A DNA stretch of 49,593 bases. It comes from an uncultured Eubacteriales bacterium (lineage in GTDB: Bacteria > Bacillota > Clostridia > Oscillospirales > Acutalibacteraceae). Shown here in pieces: positions 17,720 to 26,783 of this stretch. The DNA lies in NCBI GenBank assembly GCA_900315285.1, contig OMYO01000012.1:1-49593 (forward strand). The letters run 5' to 3'. Position 1 is the first letter of the stretch, and each line of letters opens with the position of its first letter. Below the pieces are notes generated by a model that worked only from the letters and a program-made list of their open reading frames with translations, was not told the DNA's origin and did no database searches. The position numbers were made by a program, and so were the translations under genes.

Positions 17720-18498
17720 AGTTTTCCGACGATATAATAGAACGTCCGGTTCGAGAGGAAGCGCTGCAGGAACACCGCCAGTTTGTAGGAGTTGCCGAGA
17801 ATGTAGCTCGGTGCCGGGTGTTTCTTCAGCGCATAGCCGGCCACCAGAGCACCTGCTTTCTCCGAGGGCATGCCGTTGAGTTCGTCGTGTTCCATGACGG
17901 ACACGGAGTGGGATATTCTCCCGTTGTACTCCTTGTCACCCTCAATGGACTTCTCCCGGGCAGCGGTAAAACCGGTGTGAATGTCGCCGGGCAGAATGGC
18001 CACGACCTCAATGCCAAACGGGCGCACCTCGTTGAGAAGCGCATAGGTGTAGTTGGCAATGGCCGCCTTGGTTGCAGAGTAATAGGCCTGGAATGGAATG
18101 GCCACCGGTCCCGCCACAGAGCTCAGGTTCACAATACGGCCGCTCCCCTGCTTGCGCATAATGGGGACCACGGTGCGGCACATTTTGTCCATGCCGAAGA
18201 AGTTGACCTCGAACTGTTTCTTGACATCGGCGTCGCTCGTGAACTCAATGGCGCCGGAAATGCCGAAGCCCGCGTTGTTGATGAGGATGTCAATGCGCCC
18301 CTCGGCCTCCATGACCTTGGCAACCGCGTCCTCTACCTGTTCCGGGACCGAAATGTCGCAGTTCACATGGACAATGTTCTTTCTCTCCGGCTGTTCATGC
18401 CGGGAGAGCTCATAGACCTTGCAGTCCTTCTCAGCAAGGGTCGCACAGGCCGCCTTGCCAATGCCGGAACTTCCGCCGGTGACAATGGCTATTTTCAT
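17710..18498 (-). CDS. Short-chain dehydrogenase/reductase
   Basis: 262 residues, Rossmann fold. The cofactor loop is TGGSSGIGKA at the N-terminus, NNAGFG follows near residue 78, and the catalytic Ser (NLSSVAG) and YYSATK (Tyr and Lys) are intact. It should oxidise or reduce an alcohol/ketone with NAD(P). The C-terminal third (about 180-262) resembles retinol-dehydrogenase-like SDRs with a hydrophobic tail. AAAGGAG lies upstream of the ATG. The stop codon overlaps nadE by 10 bp. Substrate not predictable. Confidence 0.88.
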   Translation of the reverse strand: MKIAIVTGGSSGIGKAACATLAEKDCKVYELSRHEQPERKNIVHVNCDISVPEQVEDAVAKVMEAEGRIDILINNAGFGISGAIEFTSDADVKKQFEVNFFGMDKMCRTVVPIMRKQGSGRIVNLSSVAGPVAIPFQAYYSATKAAIANYTYALLNEVRPFGIEVVAILPGDIHTGFTAAREKSIEGDKEYNGRISHSVSVMEHDELNGMPSEKAGALVAGYALKKHPAPSYILGNSYKLAVFLQRFLSNRTFYYIVGKLYS

Positions 18499-18514
18499 AA
18501 CGTATCACTCCTTT

Positions 18515-18538
18515 GCCCCGGTATTATATATCCGGGGC
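18515..18538 (-). promoter_or_regulatory. Dyad around the -10 of the SDR promoter
   Basis: GCCCCGG (18515-18521) and CCGGGGC (18532-18538) are perfect complements flanking a 10-bp core that contains TATAAT on the minus strand (18523-18528), 25 bp before the SDR start. A bound repressor here would block the promoter. Inference from position. Confidence 0.4.
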
Positions 18539-18562
18539 GCGGGAAATGATTGTAAGAGAGAG

Positions 18563-18592
18563 ACCCGGCAGCGGGAAGTGCCGCTGCCGGGT
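18563..18592. terminator. Terminator-like hairpin between ADH remnant and SDR
   Basis: A perfect 12-bp GC-rich stem (ACCCGGCAGCGG / CCGCTGCCGGGT) with a 6-base loop. The better T-run (TCCTGTTTTGTTTTTT) is on the plus strand, although both neighbours are on the minus strand. Confidence 0.7.
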
Positions 18593-18605
18593 CCTGTTTT
18601 GTTTT

Positions 18606-18923
18606 TTATTCGCCCCGGACGATTCGCTGCAGCACCGCTGCATCCACCGGGAACGAGGCGGAATTCAGTTTTGCCGTGTTGTTGACGACGCGGTCAAATA
18701 TTTTTTGCCGTTCTGCATCGCCAATAGGAACGACACCACAGGACTTCGCAAAATATTGATGGTACCCGTCCAGGTCGCCCAGTCCAGAGAGAGTGAGAAT
18801 ATGGTCCCGGTCCTCCTCCGGCGCCTCTTCGAGAAAGCGGCCAAGATAGGTTCCGCATGCCCTTCCGTGGGCGATTTGCTTGTCATAGGTCAGTCCGTAG
18901 CTGAGCCCATGCGGGACAGGAGT
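18606..18923 (-). pseudogene. C-terminal remnant of an iron-containing alcohol dehydrogenase
   Basis: A 105-codon open stretch without a start codon, bounded upstream by an in-frame TGA at 18924-18926. It reads PVPHGLSYGLTYDK then QIAHGRACGTYLG and ends in RIVRGE. This matches the last quarter of Fe-ADH family enzymes, including the metal-binding His in the PHG-type motif (here AHG). The N-terminal three quarters, with the NAD site, are absent; glycerate kinase ends 10 bp upstream. There is no ribosome site. It looks like a deletion scar. A GCAAATCGCCC motif lies inside it. Confidence 0.75.
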
Positions 18924-18933
18924 TCAAAACGCA

Positions 18934-20091
18934 TTAGTACTCCCCTCCATGGATGACATCCTTTGCAATATCATCAAAGACCTTTTCCGCAGATTTGCGA
19001 TACAGCTCTTCTGCATGCGCCATGGCCTCCTCCAGCGGCATGCCGTCTGGCGTCGTCACATAAACACCGGTGACACCTTGGAGATAAATACGGTCATATC
19101 CCTCTTTTGTCCCGCCAACGATGGCAATACAGGGTACGCCCTCCTTCTTGCAGTGCTTTGCCACACCGTGGATAGCCTTTCCATGCATGGACTGGTCGTC
19201 CAGCCGGCCCTCTCCGGTAATGCAGAGATTTGTGTCACGCAGCATTTCGTCAAAACCGACAAGGTCGAGGATGGTCTCAATGCCGGAACGGATTTTTGCC
19301 CGCAGGAATGCGGCGGCGCTGAAGCCCAGTCCACCTGCCGCACCGGTTCCGCCGAAGTTCTCATAGTGTTCCCCGGTTATCTTTGCCACAACTGCGGCGT
19401 AGTTCTCCATACCGGCCTCCAGTTCTTTGAGGATTTCCGGTGTTCCGCCCTTCTGTGGGCCAAAGACATAGGTGGCGCCGTCCGGGCCGAGAAGCGGGTT
19501 GTCCACGTCGCACATTACGGTGAAGCTGGCTCCACGGACCTCTGGAGGTACATTGGCGTCGGAGATACTGGCCACCCGAATGAGATCCTTTCCGAAGCCC
19601 TCGAGTTCCTCTCCGTCCTTATCAAAGAACTGGAACCCCATGGCACGGAAGGCGCCCATTCCGCCATCATCTACGGCCGAGCCACCGATGGCAATGCGGA
19701 TGTCCCGGCAGCCCTGCTGCAGGGCGTCCATAATGAGTTCTCCAGTACCATAAGAGCTGGTATTTCTCGGGTCCCGCTTTGAGGCGGGGACCAGCGGGAG
19801 GCCAGATGCCTCTGCCATCTCAATAATGGCACGATGGCGCGGCAGAAGGCCATAGATGGCCTCATGCTTTTTCATGAGAGGGTCATGCACTTTGACTTTG
19901 CGCAACTTTCCGCCCGCTGCACCTGTCACGGCGCGGGCCGTCCCCTCACCGCCGTCGGCAATGGGAATGCCGATGCACTCGCAGTCCGGGAACTGTTCCC
20001 TGGCGGCCTCCTCCAAAATATTCAGGATCTGCTCCTGGCTCAGGGAGCCCTTGAACGAGTCTGAAGCAAATATCATCTTTTTCGGGTTCAT
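18934..20091 (-). CDS. Glycerate kinase (GlxK/GarK family)
   Basis: 385 residues, usual family length. It phosphorylates D-glycerate. It starts with MIFASDSFKGSLS, the conserved ATP/substrate motif, followed by IPIADGGEGTARAV; later parts contain GGSAVDDGGMG and GAAGGLGFSAAAF. GGAAGGAG is 10 bases before the ATG. The gene lies downstream of the ABC exporter after a terminator, so is likely separately transcribed. The 2- versus 3-phosphoglycerate product cannot be told here. Confidence 0.93.
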   Translation of the reverse strand: MNPKKMIFASDSFKGSLSQEQILNILEEAAREQFPDCECIGIPIADGGEGTARAVTGAAGGKLRKVKVHDPLMKKHEAIYGLLPRHRAIIEMAEASGLPLVPASKRDPRNTSSYGTGELIMDALQQGCRDIRIAIGGSAVDDGGMGAFRAMGFQFFDKDGEELEGFGKDLIRVASISDANVPPEVRGASFTVMCDVDNPLLGPDGATYVFGPQKGGTPEILKELEAGMENYAAVVAKITGEHYENFGGTGAAGGLGFSAAAFLRAKIRSGIETILDLVGFDEMLRDTNLCITGEGRLDDQSMHGKAIHGVAKHCKKEGVPCIAIVGGTKEGYDRIYLQGVTGVYVTTPDGMPLEEAMAHAEELYRKSAEKVFDDIAKDVIHGGEY

Positions 20092-20130
20092 GGAGAGTTC
20101 TCCTTCCCTCGTAGATTTACCGATAACAAA

Positions 20131-20157
20131 GGCCCTCCCAGGACGTCCGGGAGAGCC
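20131..20157 (-). terminator. Terminator of the ABC exporter operon
   Basis: On the minus strand GGCTCTCCC and GGGAGGGCC form a stem followed by TTTGTTATC, about 25 bp past the stop codon of the second exporter subunit. Confidence 0.7.
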
Positions 20158-20180
20158 TCCGTGGTTCGATTTTTATTGTA

Positions 20181-22124
20181 TCAGCCCGCGGGATTTTCCG
20201 CAACCGGCTCCGCTTTGTGTCCGGTGTAGAGCTGATAATAGCGGCCCTTGGCAGCTATGAGGTCGTCATGGGTACCGCGCTCAATGATGCGGCCGTGTTC
20301 CAGTACCATAATGCAGTCCGCATTGCGTACCGTGGAAAGACGGTGGGCAATGACAAATGACGTGCGGTTGTACATGAGAGCATCCATACCCTGCTGGACA
20401 AGCTGCTCCGTCCGGGTGTCGATGGAGGACGTGGCCTCATCGAGGATCAGGACTGGCGGGTCAGCGACAGCTGCCCGGGCAATAGCCAGAAGCTGGCGCT
20501 GTCCTTGGCTCAAGTTCGAGCCGTCGTTCTTCAGAAGTGTGTCATAGCCGTCCGGCAGGCGGCGGATAAAGCCGTCCGCATTGGCCAATTGGGCTGCGGC
20601 GATGCACTCCTCGTCCGTTGCGTCAAGCCTTCCGTACCGGATATTCTCCATAACCGTTCCGGTAAACAGATGCGTGTTCTGCAGAACCATACCAAGGGAG
20701 CGGCGGAGGTCCGGCTTGCGAATCTTATCGACGTTGATGCCGTCGTAGCGGATCTTACCATCCTGGATATCATAGAACCGGTTGATAAGGTTCGTAATGG
20801 TAGTCTTGCCGGCGCCCGTGCTGCCTACGAAAGCAATCTTCTGACCCGGTTCCGCATAGAGTGTGATGTCGTGCAGAACCATCTTGTCGTCTGTATAGCC
20901 AAAGTTCACGTCGTCAAATGTGACTCCGCCCTTCAGTTCCGTAAAGGTGACCGTGCCATCCTCCTTGTGGGGATGCTTCCATGCCCAGCGCTCGGTGCGC
21001 TCTTCGCACTCCTCAAGGGAGCCATCCGCCCCCTCCTTCACATTGACGAGTTCGACATAGCCCTCGTCTTTTTCCACCGGGGTGTCGAGAAGCGTGAAAA
21101 TACGCTCCGCTCCTGCCATGGCCATGATGATGGAGTTCATCTGCATGGCCACCTGGGTGACCGGCTGGTTGAAACTCTTATTCATGGTCAGGAAGGAGAT
21201 AATAGTTCCTATCGTAATGCTGAAGCGGCCGCTCAGAGCAATGGCGCCGCCGACAATGGCACAGATGACATAGGACAGGTTGCCTACGTTGCCACTGATG
21301 GGCATCATTATGTTGGCAATGCCGTTGGCACGGCTGGCGCTGTGCTGGAGGCTCTCGTTGAGCTCCGTGAAGCCCGCAATATTCTCGTCCTCATGGTTGA
21401 AAACCTTGACGACCTTCTGTCCGGTCATCATCTCCTCAATGTAGCCGTCGGTAGCACCCAGATCCTTCTGCTGCTTCAGGAAATACTTTCCGGAGATCTT
21501 TCCCATATTGGAGAGGACCACGAGCAGCACCAGTACCATAAAGATGGCGATGAGCGTCAGCGGAACGTCCAGAATGAACATGCTGACCAGGGTCATGATG
21601 ACCGAAAGGCCCGAGTTGATGATCTGCGGAATACTCTGGGAGTAGAGCTGCCGCAGCGTATCAATGTCGTTGGTATAGACAGACATGATATCACCGTGGG
21701 AGTTCTGATCAAAGTACTGCAGCGGCAGGTTCTCCATGTGGGTGAAGACCTCTTCGCGGAGGCGCTTCATGGTACCCTCACTGATATTCACCATAAGCCT
21801 TTGGTATACAAAGTTGCACACAACGCCCAGTGCAAAGACCAAAGCCATTTTCCCAATCATGCCGGCAAGCGGTCCATAGTCCGGGTGAACTTGGTGGGTG
21901 AGCGGGACAATGTAGTCGTCCACGAGATCACGCATGACCATGATGCCGACTACCGTGGTAAATGCCGAGACAATGATACAAAGCACCACCATGGCAAAGG
22001 AGAACCCATTCCCCTTCAGCATGTAACCCATGGTCCGTTTAAAGACCTTGCCCGGGTCTTTGACGCTGGACATTCCCCGCGCCCCCCTCGGAGGCCTGGC
22101 GTTTCGCTTATTCTGTTCTGCCAT
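20181..22124 (-). CDS. ABC exporter subunit, canonical ATPase site
   Basis: 647 residues: a six-helix exporter membrane domain (about 30-350), then the nucleotide-binding domain with Walker A GSTGAGKTT, signature LSQGQRQLL and Walker B LILDEATSSID carrying the catalytic Glu. There is a charged insert of about 50 residues between the domains (VELVNVKEGADGS and onward), longer than in most relatives. The basic N-terminus (KRNARPPRG) is cytoplasmic. GAGGAGG precedes the ATG. Its partner ends 13 bp upstream, so they should form a heterodimer like BmrCD or LmrCD, exporting drugs or lipids. Substrate unknown. Confidence 0.93.
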   Translation of the reverse strand: MAEQNKRNARPPRGARGMSSVKDPGKVFKRTMGYMLKGNGFSFAMVVLCIIVSAFTTVVGIMVMRDLVDDYIVPLTHQVHPDYGPLAGMIGKMALVFALGVVCNFVYQRLMVNISEGTMKRLREEVFTHMENLPLQYFDQNSHGDIMSVYTNDIDTLRQLYSQSIPQIINSGLSVIMTLVSMFILDVPLTLIAIFMVLVLLVVLSNMGKISGKYFLKQQKDLGATDGYIEEMMTGQKVVKVFNHEDENIAGFTELNESLQHSASRANGIANIMMPISGNVGNLSYVICAIVGGAIALSGRFSITIGTIISFLTMNKSFNQPVTQVAMQMNSIIMAMAGAERIFTLLDTPVEKDEGYVELVNVKEGADGSLEECEERTERWAWKHPHKEDGTVTFTELKGGVTFDDVNFGYTDDKMVLHDITLYAEPGQKIAFVGSTGAGKTTITNLINRFYDIQDGKIRYDGINVDKIRKPDLRRSLGMVLQNTHLFTGTVMENIRYGRLDATDEECIAAAQLANADGFIRRLPDGYDTLLKNDGSNLSQGQRQLLAIARAAVADPPVLILDEATSSIDTRTEQLVQQGMDALMYNRTSFVIAHRLSTVRNADCIMVLEHGRIIERGTHDDLIAAKGRYYQLYTGHKAEPVAENPAG

Positions 22125-22137
22125 TTATTCCGCCTCC

Positions 22138-23880
22138 TCAGTTGGGTTCGTCGAAATCTCCGCCGGCCTTGATCTGGGCCTCGTAGATTTCCTGGTATAT
22201 GGGGTTCTCCTTCAGCAGGTTTTCATGGGTATCAAACCCGTTTACCTTGCCGTCGTCCAGAACGAGGATGCGGTCGGCATCCTGTACGCTGGAGACCCGC
22301 TGGGAGATGATGATCTTCGTGGTGTCCGGGATGTAGTCCCGGAATGCGTTGCGGATTTTCGCGTCTGTAGCCGTGTCGACGGCGCTGGTGGAGTCGTCGA
22401 GAATGAGGATCTTCGGATCCTTCAGGAGCGCCCGGGCAATACAGAGACGCTGTTTCTGGCCACCGGACACGTTGGTGCCGCCCTGCTCAATGCGGGTGTC
22501 ATAGCCGTCCGGGAACTGGTCAATGAACTCGTCTGCACATGCCATGCGGCAGGCCTCTTTGCACTGTTCCAGTGTGGCATCCTTGTTGCCCCAGCGAAGG
22601 TTGCTGAGAATGGTTCCGGAGAACAGCTCGTTCTTCTGGAGAACCACAGAGACCTTGTCACGCAGGGTCTCCAGGTCGTATTCCCTTACGTCATATCCGC
22701 CAACTGTGACGGAGCCATTCTCCACATCGTACAGTCGGGGAATGAGGTTGACAAGGGACGTCTTGCCGCTTCCGGTTCCACCGATAACACCGATGGTCTC
22801 ACCGGATTGGATATGTATGTCGATATCCTGCAGCGTCTTCTCCCCTTTGCCAGTCTTATAGGAGAAGTCGACATGGTTGAAGTTGATGCTGCCATCCGGC
22901 ACCTCCATTCGGGGGCTCTCCGGGTTTACAATGTCCGGCTTTTCCTCGAGGACAGCACAGATACGCTGTGCCGAGGCGACACTCATGACGATCATGACAA
23001 TGACGATGGCCAGCATCATAAGGGACATGAGAACACCCATGACGTAACTAAATAGTGATGTCAGGTCGCCTGTAGTCATGTCACCTGCGACAATGAGTTT
23101 GGCGCCGAACCAGCTGATTCCGATCATGGTGGCATAGATGGCCAGCATCATGGCCGGGAAGGCAATGACCATGCGGCCCTGGGCCTTGACTGCCGTGTCA
23201 TAGAGCTTCTTACAAGCACGGGTAAACTTTGTGCTCTCATAGTCCTCTCGAACAAAAGCCTTGACGACGCGGATGCCGGCAATATTTTCCTGCGTGCTGG
23301 CATTCAGCTCATCGTACTGGTCAAACATCTGTCGGAACAGCTTTGTGACGCGTGCAGCAATCGGTCCCAGAACAGCGCCGAGGAAAACTAGCACCACAAG
23401 AAAGATCAGGCTGATCCTCGGGCTGATGACAATGCACATGACGAGACTGAAGATGAGCATAAGCGGCGCACGGACCGCAATGCGGAGCAGCATTTGGAAT
23501 GCCATCTGGATGTTGGTGACATCTGTGGTCATACGGGTGACGAGGCCGGCAGTGCTGAACTTATCAATATTGGAGAATGAGAACGTCTGCACATTCTCAA
23601 ACATGGCCTGACGCAGGTTTTTGGCGAAGCCCGTGGAGGCCTTTGCACCATATAGACCGCCGAACACGCCAAATGCAAGGCTCAGGATGGCCATGCCAAT
23701 CATGATGCCGCCAAATTCCCAAATTTTTCCCATGTTGTGGCCGGTTATGCCCTCGTCGATGATGCGGGCGGTAATATAGGGGATGAGGACCTCCATGATG
23801 ACCTCAAGCGCCGTGAAGACCGGTGTGAGGATGGTGTCCTTCTTATACCCCTTGATCTGTTTTGCCAGGGTACGAACCAT
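22138..23880 (-). CDS. ABC exporter subunit, non-canonical ATPase site
   Basis: 580 residues with the exporter membrane domain followed by Walker A GGTGSGKTS, signature VSGGQKQRL and Walker B LILDDSTSAVD. The Walker B Glu is replaced by Asp (DD rather than DE), the hallmark of the subunit carrying the degenerate catalytic Glu in heterodimeric exporters. The partner gene supplies the active residue. GGGGGAA lies before the ATG, which is 8 bp after the MarR stop codon, so regulator and exporter form one operon. Such operons are usually induced by the exported compound. Confidence 0.93.
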   Translation of the reverse strand: MVRTLAKQIKGYKKDTILTPVFTALEVIMEVLIPYITARIIDEGITGHNMGKIWEFGGIMIGMAILSLAFGVFGGLYGAKASTGFAKNLRQAMFENVQTFSFSNIDKFSTAGLVTRMTTDVTNIQMAFQMLLRIAVRAPLMLIFSLVMCIVISPRISLIFLVVLVFLGAVLGPIAARVTKLFRQMFDQYDELNASTQENIAGIRVVKAFVREDYESTKFTRACKKLYDTAVKAQGRMVIAFPAMMLAIYATMIGISWFGAKLIVAGDMTTGDLTSLFSYVMGVLMSLMMLAIVIVMIVMSVASAQRICAVLEEKPDIVNPESPRMEVPDGSINFNHVDFSYKTGKGEKTLQDIDIHIQSGETIGVIGGTGSGKTSLVNLIPRLYDVENGSVTVGGYDVREYDLETLRDKVSVVLQKNELFSGTILSNLRWGNKDATLEQCKEACRMACADEFIDQFPDGYDTRIEQGGTNVSGGQKQRLCIARALLKDPKILILDDSTSAVDTATDAKIRNAFRDYIPDTTKIIISQRVSSVQDADRILVLDDGKVNGFDTHENLLKENPIYQEIYEAQIKAGGDFDEPN

Positions 23881-23888
23881 ATTGGAAA

Positions 23889-24335
23889 TTATTCCCCCTT
23901 CGTGGAATTCATATTTTGAAACATGCGGAGCAGGTAGTCTTGCAGCGTCTTCTTTTCCTCTTCGGAAAAATTGCGGGTCAGCTGTTCATTGTACTGCTCC
24001 ATGGCCCGATGATTCTCTTCACAGACCTTCTGTCCTTTCTCCGTGAGTTGGACGAGACGGGAACGCCGGTCGTCTGGAGAGGGATATGTCCTCACAAGTC
24101 CCTTTCCCTCCAGTCTGCGGATAAGGCCCACCAGAGCGGGCTGGGAAACATGGAGACACTCTCCGAGGGCCCGTTCCGGGAGGGGTTCCTCCCTTTGCGC
24201 CAGTGAGACGAGAAGGCGAACCTGCATTACTGTAATGCAGTCCTTCTGCAGAATACGGTTGATTTCCCGCTCCTCTTTCTCCGCCAGAAGCTTTATGAGA
24301 ACAGAGACCGGGGCGTCTTCCAGTTTATGCCGCAA
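23889..24335 (-). CDS. MarR-family repressor of the ABC exporter operon
   Basis: 148 residues with a winged helix-turn-helix. LGECLHVSQPALVGLIRRLEGKGL is the recognition region, and SPDDRRSRLVQLTEKG the beta wing with the conserved DxR. A start at the upstream ATG (24374) would overlap the -10 TATAAT, so it cannot be used; TTG at 24335 follows GAGGGGAG with about 8-base spacing and is chosen. The operon promoter is flanked by two matching palindromes, so autorepression with release by a ligand is likely. Confidence 0.9.
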   Translation of the reverse strand: MRHKLEDAPVSVLIKLLAEKEEREINRILQKDCITVMQVRLLVSLAQREEPLPERALGECLHVSQPALVGLIRRLEGKGLVRTYPSPDDRRSRLVQLTEKGQKVCEENHRAMEQYNEQLTRNFSEEEKKTLQDYLLRMFQNMNSTKGE

Positions 24336-24361
24336 TTTACCATCTCCCCTCTGTGATGCTC

Positions 24362-24447
24362 CTATTATACTCATCTATTTCCAGAAGTAAATAACATGTT
24401 AATTAATTTTTTCCTGGGCGATGGAGAATTTATTCATAACATGTTAT
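24362..24447 (-). promoter_or_regulatory. Exporter operon promoter with twin ATAACATGTTAT operators
   Basis: On the minus strand the -10 TATAAT (24366-24371) lies 16 bp after TTTACT. Two near-identical 12-bp palindromes are present: 24391-24402 (ATAACATGTTAA), next to the -35, and 24436-24447 (ATAACATGTTAT). They are 45 bp apart centre to centre. Such palindromes fit MarR dimers and are the probable sites for the adjacent regulator. Confidence 0.75.
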
Positions 24448-24464
24448 CTATTTTGTACAAAACA

Positions 24465-24497
24465 ACGGCCTCCCCGCAAAAGAGCCGGAGAGACCGT
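24465..24497 (-). terminator. Terminator of the COG0523 GTPase gene
   Basis: On the minus strand ACGGTCTCTCCGGC pairs with GCGGGGAGGCCGT (some G-T pairs) followed by TGTTTTGT. It lies 17 bp after the stop codon. Confidence 0.7.
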
Positions 24498-24513
24498 AAA
24501 TTTTTTGTTCTAT

Positions 24514-25659
24514 TTAGCCGATGGGATCCTTGACCGAGAGAGCATTCTCAAATTCCTTTGTCATACCCTCTTTGTCCAGGTCCTGTCCGATGATGACAAG
24601 GCGGTTGACCCGGTCTCCGTAGACGTCGTCCCAGTCGTCCTTCAGGTCCGGATACTGGGCAAAGGCGTCCTCTCTGTCCTCCTTGGAGGCAGCGGCAAGC
24701 CAGATGCCATCCGGAGTAATGGTGACCTGACGGCCGGCCTGTTCCAGAACGAATGCATCGTCCGGATTCTCGGCGAACCAGACATAGCCTTTTGTACGGA
24801 TGATGTTGATGGGCCATCCAAGGAAGACCTGCTGCAGCTTCTCCATGTCGAAGGGCTTGCGGGTCTCATAGACGAAGGTCTGGATGCCGTACTCAAGGGC
24901 CTCGCCCTCCTCTTCCTCCTCCGGGTTCTCAATGGCCTGGATCCAGCCGGCGGACATGCAGGCTTTCTCAAAGTCAAAGCGGTCGGTGTCGAGGATCTCG
25001 GTCATGGGGACGTCACCATACTGGGCCTCAATGATCTTGGCCGTCGGGGAAAGAGCCTTGATGACAGCCTTGATGCGCTCCTTCTCCTCGTCGCTGACAA
25101 GGTCGGACTTGTTGAGGATGACGGTATTGGTGAACTCCAGTTGCTGGCAGAGCAGGGAGGCAAGATCCTCCTCGTCCTCAATTCCCTCGGTGAGGCGCTC
25201 ACCGCAGGAGAACTCGTCGACCATGCGGGCTGCGTCGGTAACGGTGACGATGTTGTCGAGATGGACGATTTCCGGCATATTCTGGTCGGCTGTTGCCTTA
25301 GCCATCATGGTGATGGTCTGGGCAATCGGGATGGGCTCACAGATACCGGAGGCCTCAATGACAATGTAGTCATACTTTCCAGTAGTGGCAAGGTCGGACA
25401 GCTGCTGGGCCAGATCCTGGCTCAGGGTGCAGCAGATGCAGCCATTGGTCAGCGGAACAAGGCTGTTGTCCGTCATGTCGATGGTGCTGCCCTTTGCAAT
25501 GAGGCTTGCGTCAATATTGACCTCGCCGATGTCGTTGACGATGACCGCAATCTTGTGGTCGCCGGGCTGGGCGAGGATCTTGTTCAGCAGTGTGGTCTTG
25601 CCCGCACCGAGATATCCGGTGAGGAGGGCCACTTTGCAGGGTTTATAATCCACTTTCAT
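24514..25659 (-). CDS. COG0523/CobW-family G3E GTPase (metal chaperone)
   Basis: 381 residues. The P-loop is TGYLGAGKTTLLN, the metal-binding motif is NGCICCTLS (CxCC) near residue 72, and the guanine motif is LNKSDLV. The CobW C-terminal domain is about residues 250-375. Members deliver zinc, cobalt or iron to partner enzymes using GTP. The acidic EEEEE segment near residue 220 is extra. AAGGAGC precedes the ATG. The downstream neighbour gives no clue to the metal, and no clear Zur-type site was seen upstream, so the client is unknown. Confidence 0.9.
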   Translation of the reverse strand: MKVDYKPCKVALLTGYLGAGKTTLLNKILAQPGDHKIAVIVNDIGEVNIDASLIAKGSTIDMTDNSLVPLTNGCICCTLSQDLAQQLSDLATTGKYDYIVIEASGICEPIPIAQTITMMAKATADQNMPEIVHLDNIVTVTDAARMVDEFSCGERLTEGIEDEEDLASLLCQQLEFTNTVILNKSDLVSDEEKERIKAVIKALSPTAKIIEAQYGDVPMTEILDTDRFDFEKACMSAGWIQAIENPEEEEEGEALEYGIQTFVYETRKPFDMEKLQQVFLGWPINIIRTKGYVWFAENPDDAFVLEQAGRQVTITPDGIWLAAASKEDREDAFAQYPDLKDDWDDVYGDRVNRLVIIGQDLDKEGMTKEFENALSVKDPIG

Positions 25660-25710
25660 AGCGATAGCTCCTTAAAAAACTCAAGATAGGATAAATTCGC
25701 GTTCATTCTA

Positions 25711-25730
25711 ACCCCTTTTCCACAGGGGGT
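25711..25730 (-). terminator. Short hairpin at the EamA stop codon
   Basis: On the minus strand ACCCC and GGGGT enclose a 10-base loop just after the EamA stop codon. The T-run is poor, so it may be a weak terminator. Confidence 0.4.
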
Positions 25731-26689
25731 CAAGATTTTTGGACGAGCAGCGTGCCGGACACAACGAGAAGCAGCGACGTCAGGATGACCCACAGCGGCT
25801 GGGAGGCCGACTCCTGCAGGATCCACATGGACAGCAGCGTCCCAAAAACCGGGATCATGCAGTTGAAGACCGTGACCCGGGACACCGGGTTGTGTTTCAA
25901 AAGTACGCCCCACAGTGAGTAGGCAATGGCGGAAATTCCTGCCAGCAGCAGAAGAATGAGAACGGCCTTCCCGAGTTCCCCATTTTCCCGGGCGATGCAG
26001 AAGAGTTCCGTCCGCGGACCCGCCGCATGCACACCGATCTGTCCGACCACTGTCAGCATGAGACCACCGAGGAAGAACTGCCAGGAGGACATGGTGAACG
26101 GTTCTTCGTCCTGGGTGAATCGCCGAAGAAATACGGTGGAGAGGGACGAGCAGATGGTGGCGAGGAAGATCATTCCATCGCCAAAGAGCGAGAATGTGCC
26201 GAGCCCCGCTCCCCCTCCGGTCTCAATGAGAACGACGCCCCCAAACCCGATGATGACACCGGCCACCTTCCGGAACGTGAGCTTCTCCTGATGGAAGCAC
26301 AGCGCCGCCAGCAGCAGCGAAATGAACGCCGCCGAGCCCTCAATGATGGACGACCGCACCCCGGTCGTGTGCGCAAGGCCTATGTAGAAGAAGAAATACT
26401 GCACCGCCGTCTGGGCAAGCGACAAGATGAGCACCTTGTGCCATGACCCGCGGTGCGGCACGAGGACACGCCGGTTCGAAATACACCCGATGACCCACGC
26501 CAGGATGCCCGCCAGTGTGAACCGGTACCCCGCAAACAAGATCTGCAGGAACGTGTCCGCCGATTCCACATGGAGCACACCATACCCGAACTTGATACCG
26601 GGGAACGCCCCGCCCCAGAGGGCTGTGCACAGGAGCGCCACCAAGATCAGCACCGGTGTTTTGGAAAAAATGGACTTTTGTTTGCTCAT
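25730..26689 (-). CDS. EamA/DMT-family membrane transporter
   Basis: 319 residues with ten hydrophobic segments in two related halves, as in drug/metabolite transporters. The first half contains TALWGGAFPGIKFGYG, typical of EamA; the second ends VVSGTLLVQ. Members export amino acids, metabolites or drugs. The start is supported by AGGAGGG 7 bases before the ATG. The upstream 410 bp hold array C. Substrate unknown. One GTGAATCGCC motif lies within the gene at 26116. Confidence 0.88.
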   Translation of the reverse strand: MSKQKSIFSKTPVLILVALLCTALWGGAFPGIKFGYGVLHVESADTFLQILFAGYRFTLAGILAWVIGCISNRRVLVPHRGSWHKVLILSLAQTAVQYFFFYIGLAHTTGVRSSIIEGSAAFISLLLAALCFHQEKLTFRKVAGVIIGFGGVVLIETGGGAGLGTFSLFGDGMIFLATICSSLSTVFLRRFTQDEEPFTMSSWQFFLGGLMLTVVGQIGVHAAGPRTELFCIARENGELGKAVLILLLLAGISAIAYSLWGVLLKHNPVSRVTVFNCMIPVFGTLLSMWILQESASQPLWVILTSLLLVVSGTLLVQKS

Positions 26690-26783
26690 GGCCGCCCTCC
26701 TGGGAAAGATTCGGGTACTATGATAAGGTTTTTCGGGGGAAAGTGCAATGAAGATCGGGCGGCTCGGGCGCTGGGCTGAATTT

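Noticed and set aside
18513..18956. 147-codon open frame on the plus strand
   Set aside because: It is antisense to the iron alcohol dehydrogenase remnant, whose reading matches a known family; the plus-strand frame has no ribosome site.
24335..24374. ATG at 24374 as start of the exporter regulator
   Set aside because: This codon overlaps the -10 TATAAT and lies before the expected transcription start; TTG at 24335 has a proper ribosome site.
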